Notes under the pieces: model-generated | What the model was told of the DNA's origin: nothing | Databases searched by the model: none | What the model saw: the letters and a program-made list of their open reading frames with translations, nothing else | Source of the DNA: Thermococcaceae archaeon | GTDB taxonomy: Archaea; Methanobacteriota_B; Thermococci; Thermococcales; Thermococcaceae | Assembly (NCBI GenBank): GCA_027064745.1 | Contig: JAMOPD010000397.1 | Coordinates: forward strand, 1-5,573 | Length of the DNA: 5,573 bases | Direction of reading: 5' to 3' | Program-made: the position numbers and the translations under genes | In this document: one piece after another, positions 1 through 4,958 of the stretch | Layout of the letters: every line of letters begins with the position of its first letter | How positions within the stretch are numbered: the first letter of the stretch is position 1

Positions 1-1103
1 CCCTCGTAGGTGATTGTGGTCTCCATGTTACACAAGTGACGTATCACGTGATACTCCAGGCTGATGCCGTTGCCCCCCAGGAGCTCCCTGGCCTTCCTGG
101 CCACCTGAGACGCCATCATGGTGCAGGTTTTCTTGGCCATGGAAACGTGGACGTGACTGGCCTTCCCTTCTTCAAAGAGTCTTCCCAAACGATAGACCAA
201 AAGCTGGCACTTGGTGATCTCCGTGAACATGTCAGTCAAATCCTGTTGCACCAGCTGAAATGAGGCCAGAGGCTTGCCAAACTGGACCCTTTCTTTGGTG
301 TAGTTGAGGGCCCTTTCAAAGCAGAAGGCAGCAGCTCCCACGGCTCCCCAGGCTATGCCGTATCGGGCCCTGGTGAGGCATGAGAAGGGGGCCTTCATCC
401 CCACAGCACTGCCCGGCAAGAGGTTCTCATCGGGAATGAAGCAGTCCTCCAGAACAATCTCTCCCGTGAGCGAGAAACGCATGGACATCTTTTTCTTTAT
501 CTCGGGAGTTTGAAAACCCGAGGTACCTCTTTCCACAAGAAAACCTCTCACCCCTTCTTCTGTTTTGGCCCATACCACGGCCAGGTGGGCAATGGGAGCG
601 TTGGAGATCCAGGTTTTGTTTCCGTTAAGAACCCAGCCCCCTTTCACCTTCTTCGCGGTAGTTCTCATGCTACCAGGATCCGAGCCTGCATCGGGTTCCG
701 TGAGGCCGAAACAACCGATGATATCCCCCGTACACATCTTGGGCAAATACTTTCTCTTCTGATCTTCTGATCCGTAAGCATATATGGGATACATGCACAG
801 GGAGTTCTGGACGGAGACGAAGCTCCTGAGGCCACTGTCACACCACTCCAGTTCCTGACAAGCTAACCCGTAAGAGAAGTAACTGGCCCCCGCCCCACCG
901 TATTCGGGGGGAATGGTTATGCCAAGAAGACCCAATTGGGCGATCTTGGGAATTAGTTCCATCGGGAAGGTTCCTTTCTCGTAGTGGTCTTCTATGATGG
1001 GGAGAACCTCCTTTTCCACAAACTTCCTGGTAGTATCCCGGACAATTTTCTCCTCTTCCGCTAAAAATTCCTCCATAAGCATAAAATCTACGCCTTTTAT
1101 CAC
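1..1103 (-). CDS. Acyl-CoA dehydrogenase, glutaryl-CoA dehydrogenase-like (C-terminus cut by window edge)
   Basis: FAD-dependent flavoenzyme expected to oxidise a CoA thioester at the alpha-beta bond, passing electrons to ETF; cytoplasmic. The frame is open from a GTG at 1103 to the left edge, giving 367 full codons. Visible landmarks are FGLTEPDAGSD (residues 132-142), NGNKTWISN (160-168), RARYGIAWG (245-253), QFGKPLASFQ (274-283), LLGGNGIS (341-348) and TYE (365-367). The last Glu matches the catalytic base of this family, so only about 25-30 residues are missing. The segment DSGLRS (89-94) and Glu86 match the substrate-carboxylate region of human glutaryl-CoA dehydrogenase (Glu87, Arg94, Ser95), and the Tyr before the catalytic Glu is kept, as in decarboxylating enzymes. 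The GTG start is chosen because AAAAGGAGGA (1111-1120) ends 7 bases upstream; Met8 and Met10 lack such a site. The family call is firm. Glutaryl-CoA as the substrate is inference, and another dicarboxylyl- or branched acyl-CoA is possible. Confidence 0.93.
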   Translation of the reverse strand, partial: MIKGVDFMLMEEFLAEEEKIVRDTTRKFVEKEVLPIIEDHYEKGTFPMELIPKIAQLGLLGITIPPEYGGAGASYFSYGLACQELEWCDSGLRSFVSVQNSLCMYPIYAYGSEDQKRKYLPKMCTGDIIGCFGLTEPDAGSDPGSMRTTAKKVKGGWVLNGNKTWISNAPIAHLAVVWAKTEEGVRGFLVERGTSGFQTPEIKKKMSMRFSLTGEIVLEDCFIPDENLLPGSAVGMKAPFSCLTRARYGIAWGAVGAAAFCFERALNYTKERVQFGKPLASFQLVQQDLTDMFTEITKCQLLVYRLGRLFEEGKASHVHVSMAKKTCTMMASQVARKARELLGGNGISLEYHVIRHLCNMETTITYE

Positions 1104-1124
1104 GACACTATCCTCCTTTTATGA

Positions 1125-1152
1125 ATTATAGCCAAATCTGGTAGAGATCCAA
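1125..1152 (-). promoter_or_regulatory. Possible sigma-70-type promoter for the acyl-CoA dehydrogenase
   Basis: On the minus strand the 78-base gap between the crotonase and dehydrogenase genes contains an exact TATAAT (1125-1130). Sixteen bases upstream is TTGGAT (1147-1152), a poor -35 match (3 of 6). Transcription would begin near 1118, just ahead of the ribosome binding site, leaving a leader of about 15 bases. The exact -10 and its place in the only sizeable gap among the last five genes support it. The weak -35 and the AT-rich setting mean it could be chance, with the gene simply read through from upstream. Confidence 0.33.
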
Positions 1153-1181
1153 TGGCACGGTAATCTCCCCTTCAATGCCAC

Positions 1182-1964
1182 TCAACGTTCCCATTTAGGA
1201 CTACGCTTTTCCACAAAAGCCCTTGTTCCTTCCACGGCATCGTGGGTTGTAGAAAGAATAGCAGCCTTATCTCTCAAATAATTCAAGGCCACATCGTATT
1301 CCACATCCAGGATATCACGATAAGCCTGCAAGCCCAACTGAAGAGTAGAAATACTCATCTTCCTCAGCTTTTCTATCAGCTCCTCAACATACGATCCAAG
1401 CTCCTCGTCAGGAACGGCACGGGTAATCATTCCGATCCTCTCCGCTTCTCTCGCGTCTATGAAGTCGCCTGTACAGATCAGTTCAAGTCCTTTCTTTCTG
1501 CCAACAGTTCTGAAAAGAACTGCCATGACCATCATAGGCCACATCCCAATTTTTATCTCCGGGAGTCCGAACACGGCCTTTTCCGAAGCGATGCTGAATG
1601 CAGGAAGCATCGCAAGGCCGCATCCTCCTGCCAAGGCGTACCCCCTGATCATTGCAATGGATGGCTTGGGAAAATCCCAAAAGGTTTTACAAAGCTGCGC
1701 ATAGGCGTCAAGATTTTTCACACTATCTGCAGCCGAGGGTTGTTCGAACTCATCAATGCTTGCACCGGCGCAAAAGGCCTTCTCCCCCGCCCCCCTAAGT
1801 AAAAGAACCTTCACTTTGGGGTCGTTAGCTGCTCTTTTCAAACATTCAACAATACTGAGCATATCACGGAATCTAAGCCTGTTCATCTTTTCAGGCTGGT
1901 TAATAGTAACGTGCGCTACTTCATCTTTAACTTCATAGAGTATTGCAACATCTTCTCTATTCAT
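1182..1964 (-). CDS. Enoyl-CoA hydratase/isomerase (crotonase) family protein
   Basis: Crotonase-fold protein of 260 residues, a normal length for the family, expected to hydrate, isomerise or otherwise act on an enoyl-CoA in the cytoplasm. AFCAGASIDEF (63-73) and GYALAGGCGLAM (108-119) are the two oxyanion-hole segments. GLPEIKIG (133-140) carries Glu136, equivalent to the second catalytic Glu of rat mitochondrial hydratase (Glu164). The first catalytic Glu (rat Glu144) is replaced by Gly116, so classical two-glutamate syn-hydration is doubtful. Single-glutamate members include isomerases, specialised hydratases and C-C-cleaving enzymes. An ATG at 1979 would add five residues, but the ATG at 1964 is preferred: it overlaps the upstream stop as ATGA, and GGAGAGAG (1968-1975) sits at proper spacing. 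This implies translational coupling with the AtuA C-terminal-domain gene. Substrate unknown; the context suggests a branched or carboxylated enoyl-CoA. Confidence 0.92.
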   Translation of the reverse strand: MNREDVAILYEVKDEVAHVTINQPEKMNRLRFRDMLSIVECLKRAANDPKVKVLLLRGAGEKAFCAGASIDEFEQPSAADSVKNLDAYAQLCKTFWDFPKPSIAMIRGYALAGGCGLAMLPAFSIASEKAVFGLPEIKIGMWPMMVMAVLFRTVGRKKGLELICTGDFIDAREAERIGMITRAVPDEELGSYVEELIEKLRKMSISTLQLGLQAYRDILDVEYDVALNYLRDKAAILSTTHDAVEGTRAFVEKRSPKWER

Positions 1965-2344
1965 TTTCTCTCTCCACACTTCTGCTCGATTTTTTTATCC
2001 ACTTCTCTTGCTTCCCTTAGCAGATCTTCACTCACCTCTACTTCCATCCTTAAAAGTGCTGTACACATAGACTTTCCTGTCTGATCAAAACGCAGAGTAC
2101 TGGTGGCTCCACCTCCCAGAGCCCGTCTCAGAACAACCTCGATACTTTCAATATTGGGCATGGGATAAATCTCCACGTCTCCCTTCACCATTCCCTTGAA
2201 GTGTTTTTTCACCCTTTCCGGGGTTATTACACCGAGCAGAAACTCATAGATACTGCCGCTTTTAGCCATTACACCAATGTTGCTCACATCACCTTTATCC
2301 CCTGACCTTGCAAAGGCCAATTCTTTCAAAAAGACCTTTGGCAT
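1961..2344 (-). CDS. AtuA C-terminal-domain-like protein (separate small subunit)
   Basis: A 127-residue protein matching what is normally the C-terminal domain of fused AtuA proteins (the AtuA-like ferredoxin-fold domain). Diagnostic stretches are ARSGDKGDVSNIG (12-24) and ALGGGATSTLRFDQTGK (75-91), followed by a charged helical tail (103-127). No signal peptide or membrane segment is seen, so it should be cytoplasmic. A start at 2407 is possible but would run 64 bases into the upstream gene. The ATG at 2344 is preferred because it shares one base with the AtuA stop (TGATG) and has GGAGGT (2351-2356) six bases upstream. Overlapping junctions on both sides argue for coupled synthesis with the large AtuA protein and the crotonase, most simply as a complex with the former. 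The biochemical role of this domain is not established. Recognition rests on the conserved SGDKGD and GGG-ATS-LR-D--GK motifs. Confidence 0.88.
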   Translation of the reverse strand: MPKVFLKELAFARSGDKGDVSNIGVMAKSGSIYEFLLGVITPERVKKHFKGMVKGDVEIYPMPNIESIEVVLRRALGGGATSTLRFDQTGKSMCTALLRMEVEVSEDLLREAREVDKKIEQKCGERK

Positions 2345-3708
2345 CACCTCACCTCCAATGTCCGGCTCTCGGTTCTTACTGCCTCTCTTGGAACCAACGA
2401 AGGCCACAAGGCTATTACAGGCCGCACGCTCAAAGGCACACCAAAACTTGTTCCAAGGGGACCCGCTGTCCAGATATGCGTAGCTCCTCTGCGTACGGCT
2501 TCAGCTTCTTCGCGAGTCTTTGTTTTTGCAACTATTCTTAATCCCACCTCATTGTAATCCTTATCCTCAACTGGGGCTACTTCACCGTGAAGCATGTTGA
2601 TCCCCACATAGTCTATTCTTAATTCCTCAAACTGAATCCCTATTCGTTTAAATCGCTCCCTGATCCACCTCTCCGCCCATTTTGCCTTCTCAAGGGCATC
2701 TGGCCAAGGGAAAAATACCCATCCTTCTCCAATAAATCCGTCCCTGTAACCGATACAAACCTTTAAAGTCTCAGGACGGGGCTTTCCCTTCATGTTGGTA
2801 ACTCTCACCCTGTTTCGTCCTTCTTCGTGGATCTTCACACTCGTGAAGTCCGCAACACCATCTGGCATTATATAATTTGCAGGATCCATGACTTCGTAAA
2901 TCAAGTGCTCTTTGACAGTCCATTCATTCACGATTCCGCCAGAGTCGGGGGTTTTGGTGATAACGGCCTCGCCGTTTTCACATACCTCTGCTACCGGAAA
3001 CCCAACATCCCAGGGACGTTCGGCCACTTTCCACATATTAGACATTCCACCAGTAACACAGGCCGCGCATTCTATAATATGCCCTACCGTAATGGCAGCT
3101 GCAATCAAATCAGTATACTCATCGCTGAAATCCCACCCAAATTCGTACATGAGGGGCCCAACGTACAATGCACTATCAGAAGCACGGCCTGTTATAATTA
3201 TATCCGCCCCCTCTTTTAATTCTTTTATGATCAGATCAGCTCCTATGTACGCATTTGCCGCTACGATTCTGTCCTCGATACGGGCAATGTCTTCTTCGCC
3301 AGTATCAAGGTTTTTGAATTTCCATCCTTCTGATCTTATCTCATTGATATATGGAAGAATATCATCGCCAAATACTACGCCAATCTTTGCTGGACCAAGC
3401 CCTAACTCTCTTATTATACTTTTTACCTCTTCGGCTGCTTGAAGGGGATTTGCCCCACCAGCGTTCGTTATGAGCTTAATGCCCTTCGGCATCGTTATAG
3501 GTAGCAGTCTTTTCATCCAAGGGACTATGTCAGGAACATAACCTTTTTGCGGATCCTTCAGTTTAATACGGTTCAGGAGAGCCATAGTAAGTTCTGCAAG
3601 GTGATCAAAGCCGATATATTTCACGTCAGCCCTTTCCGCCAACTCCAGCGCTGGTTCAAGCATATCTCCCCAAAAAGCTGACCCTGAACCTATCTTCACC
3701 CTTTTCAT
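2344..3708 (-). CDS. AtuA family protein, N-terminal domain (DUF1446)
   Basis: A 454-residue protein of the AtuA/DUF1446 family. In Pseudomonas, AtuA is needed for growth on acyclic terpenes such as citronellol, but its reaction is unknown. Landmarks in order: IGSGSAFWGDM (6-16), FDHLAE (34-39), NAGGANP (82-88), GDDI (114-117), TGRASDSAL (173-181), GHIIECAACVTGG (209-221) and TKTPDSGG (251-258). The glycine- and Ser/Thr-rich loops near 6-16, 82-88 and 173-181 look like ligand-binding loops; that is inference. The protein lacks the C-terminal domain present in fused homologues (roughly 580-600 residues), and that domain is encoded by the next gene; the two sum to 581. The ATG at 3708 has AAGGAGGA (3713-3720) just upstream. 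Twenty-six bases separate it from the amidohydrolase stop, so the genes probably form one operon. Terpene substrates should not be assumed, because no geranyl-CoA carboxylase genes are visible here. Confidence 0.92.
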   Translation of the reverse strand: MKRVKIGSGSAFWGDMLEPALELAERADVKYIGFDHLAELTMALLNRIKLKDPQKGYVPDIVPWMKRLLPITMPKGIKLITNAGGANPLQAAEEVKSIIRELGLGPAKIGVVFGDDILPYINEIRSEGWKFKNLDTGEEDIARIEDRIVAANAYIGADLIIKELKEGADIIITGRASDSALYVGPLMYEFGWDFSDEYTDLIAAAITVGHIIECAACVTGGMSNMWKVAERPWDVGFPVAEVCENGEAVITKTPDSGGIVNEWTVKEHLIYEVMDPANYIMPDGVADFTSVKIHEEGRNRVRVTNMKGKPRPETLKVCIGYRDGFIGEGWVFFPWPDALEKAKWAERWIRERFKRIGIQFEELRIDYVGINMLHGEVAPVEDKDYNEVGLRIVAKTKTREEAEAVRRGATHIWTAGPLGTSFGVPLSVRPVIALWPSLVPREAVRTESRTLEVR

Positions 3709-3734
3709 AGAATCCTCCTTCTCTATAGTAGTGA

Positions 3735-4628
3735 CTACGCATCAGATCCGAAAAAGCCGGGTTTGAAGCGATTTACGAAATTTTTCGCTGTTTTCTCCAT
3801 AATATTCTCTTTCGCTGTAACAGAAATATCAAAACTCCGCATGCATGCGTAAATCTTATCCAAGTCGTTCATAGCTACAGGGTAGTCCGACCCAAACATC
3901 ACCCTGTGGCTATACTTTTCTAACTCTTCAACAGAATGGTGGAAATAAATCCGGTAAGCATTTTCCTCAGGAAGAAAAGTCGCCTCAAAAAGGTTCTCTC
4001 CAGATGCTGGTTCCCCATAACAGGAAAATATATTTGTTGCGTCCAGATAGATATTTTCATACTTTTTCACAAGCTCAAAAGCACGATCTATCCTGGGGTA
4101 AAACATGTGAACGACAACAATAACCAGGCCAGGGTGTCTTTGGGCTATTGTCTCAATTTCCTCGGGTGCAAGGCGCATCTTGTAAAAACGTTCAAAACCT
4201 GTGTGGAAGATCACGGGCCTGTTCAACTTCTCCAACAGGTCATAGATCTCTTCCATTCGCTCATCTAATACTTTAAACCTCTGGACAAAGGGATGGAACT
4301 TTATGCCAACAAGCCCGAATTCCAGCAGGGCTTCCCTTACTATTTCAACACGGTCAGCATTTCCCGGATGTACCGAACCGAAGCAGATAGCATTGTTTGC
4401 TTTCTTTGAAAGCTCATAATTAAATTGGTTTAAACTACGGGATTCTTCGGGCTTTAATGGATATACGTAGTTAAAGAAATATGAAATGCCATGAGAAGAT
4501 AAAGTTTCAATGATCTCTTCCTCGGCTAACGTTTCACTGACGTTAATTTCAGGGATATATCTCTTGATCCACTCCACAGCCTTTTTGGACCTGTATGTAG
4601 GGAAGATGTGAATATGAGCGTCAATCAT
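3735..4628 (-). CDS. Amidohydrolase-2 family metal-dependent hydrolase/decarboxylase
   Basis: A 297-residue TIM-barrel protein of the amidohydrolase-related (amidohydrolase_2, ACMSD-like) group. Members hydrolyse lactones or C-C bonds, hydrate, or decarboxylate small carboxylated substrates using one divalent metal. Likely ligands are His5 and His7 in DAHIHI (3-8), His142 in IFHTGF (140-145) and Asp248 in FGSDYP (245-250). His174 in VVHMF is the probable catalytic histidine, and GIKFHP (108-113) is a further active-site strand. All key positions appear intact, and no signal peptide is seen. The ATG at 4628 makes the typical MIDAHIH beginning. Its nearest ribosome-binding-like sequence, AGGAG (4641-4645), is 12 bases away, rather far, and lies inside the end of the preceding small ORF, whose stop is only 3 bases upstream; coupled translation is plausible. 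The exact reaction cannot be told from sequence. Position at the head of the AtuA genes suggests a step on the same substrate. Confidence 0.87.
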   Translation of the reverse strand: MIDAHIHIFPTYRSKKAVEWIKRYIPEINVSETLAEEEIIETLSSHGISYFFNYVYPLKPEESRSLNQFNYELSKKANNAICFGSVHPGNADRVEIVREALLEFGLVGIKFHPFVQRFKVLDERMEEIYDLLEKLNRPVIFHTGFERFYKMRLAPEEIETIAQRHPGLVIVVVHMFYPRIDRAFELVKKYENIYLDATNIFSCYGEPASGENLFEATFLPEENAYRIYFHHSVEELEKYSHRVMFGSDYPVAMNDLDKIYACMRSFDISVTAKENIMEKTAKNFVNRFKPGFFGSDA

Positions 4629-4631
4629 CTC

Positions 4632-4775
4632 TCAATTCATCTCCTGTTTCTTGTTGTATTTGCCCAGCGTGATGTGGAATAATTTTGATTTTGTTCTCTC
4701 TCTTTCCTCTGTAACACGAACACAGCTACTTGTACCACACTCCACTTCTGTCACACAACTTCCTCCTTTTTTCAT
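4632..4775 (-). CDS. Small Cys-containing hypothetical protein (47 aa), upstream of amidohydrolase
   Basis: An unrecognised short ORF. It begins at an ATG at 4775 preceded by GAGGTG (4782-4787) with ideal 6-base spacing, and ends in TGA three bases before the amidohydrolase start. The 47-residue product has three cysteines near the N-terminus (Cys7, Cys13, Cys18), then an acidic/basic stretch (VTEERERTKSK, 21-31) and a Lys-rich tail; no membrane segment. A second in-frame start, GTG at 4754, also has a strong site (GGAGGA, 4761-4766, 6 bases away) and would give 40 residues. Two good initiation sites in one frame and tight abutment to the next gene argue for real translation, either as a small metal-binding or accessory peptide or as a leader coupling ribosomes into the amidohydrolase. 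Against it: no recognised homology, and purine-rich DNA can create such ORFs by chance. No function is claimed. Confidence 0.45.
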   Translation of the reverse strand: MKKGGSCVTEVECGTSSCVRVTEERERTKSKLFHITLGKYNKKQEMN

Positions 4776-4793
4776 CTGCAACACCTCGATTTA

Positions 4794-4895
4794 TTAACGA
4801 CACTTCTTTTCCTTAAAATCCTCAAATCTTTCCTTAATCTCACTTACATTTATGCCCCAAGACCATGCGCATCTTCTTACGCATGGTCCTCTAAT
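4794..4895 (-). pseudogene. Possible remnant or fragment of a small gene, no start codon
   Basis: A 33-codon stretch open between an in-frame TGA (4896-4898) and a TAA (4794-4796). It has no ATG, GTG or TTG. The end reads like a natural C-terminus (INVSEIKERFEDFKEKKCR), an amphipathic charged helix, and the stretch includes three cysteines. An ATG in another frame inside the hairpin (first base 4867) would connect to it only through a one-base deletion in the GGGG run near 4855. It may be a decayed small gene, a frameshift, or simply purine-rich spacer that yields Glu/Lys codons. The overlap with a perfect hairpin argues against coding at its beginning. Confidence 0.15.
4861..4888 (-). terminator. 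Perfect 9-bp hairpin downstream of the thiolase gene
   Basis: GACCATGCG (4861-4869) and CGCATGGTC (4880-4888) are exact inverted repeats separated by a 10-base loop. They begin 70 bases after the thiolase stop in the direction of transcription. A stem here could end or attenuate thiolase transcription or protect the 3' end of its message. After the stem the minus strand reads TTGGGG, not a run of T, so it does not fit a classical intrinsic terminator; an operator or RNA-processing element is an alternative. Confidence 0.35.
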
Positions 4896-4958
4896 TCAGA
4901 CAGGTATTACGCTGTGGAAAGATAGCAGCTGAGCAAAAACACCTGTACCTACACCTAA

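Larger units (their letters stand above)
4629..4958 (-). other. 330-base interval between thiolase and amidohydrolase
   Basis: No gene of normal size fits here on either strand. On the minus strand it contains, in order, a CAGGTG-rich stretch just after the thiolase stop, a 9-bp hairpin (4861-4888), a start-less open stretch (4794-4895) and the 47-residue ORF (4632-4775). A 6-bp inverted pair, ACAGGT (4900-4905) and ACCTGT (4940-4945) as read on the plus strand, flanks part of it. The operon promoter would be expected here, but I find no convincing -35/-10 pair. The region is AT- and purine-rich on the minus strand. Confidence 0.5.

Noticed and set aside
36..770. Several plus-strand ORFs of 65-86 codons at the left end
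   Set aside because: They lie opposite the acyl-CoA dehydrogenase, whose motifs are continuous across this stretch.
1137..1182. TGGCA/TGCCA inverted repeat in the gap before the dehydrogenase
   Set aside because: Only 5 bp of stem with a loop near 18 bases; too weak to call a structure.
1242..1802. 186-codon plus-strand ORF
   Set aside because: Lies antisense to the well-recognised crotonase gene, has no family motifs, and its residues follow from the complement of conserved codons.
1182..1979. Longer start for the crotonase at 1979
   Set aside because: The ATG at 1964 forms the ATGA overlap with the upstream stop and has a well-placed GGAGAG; the extra five residues are not family-like.
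1961..2407. Longer start for the AtuA C-terminal-domain gene at 2407
   Set aside because: It would overlap the AtuA coding sequence by 64 bases, and the added residues do not resemble the family. The ATG at 2344 has a better ribosome binding site and a TGATG junction.
2827..3442. Plus-strand ORFs of 130 and 176 codons
   Set aside because: Both are antisense to the AtuA gene, overlap each other, and show no recognisable domain or sensible ribosome binding site.
3936..4268. 110-codon plus-strand ORF
   Set aside because: Antisense to the amidohydrolase, with no domain features; a shadow of the real frame.
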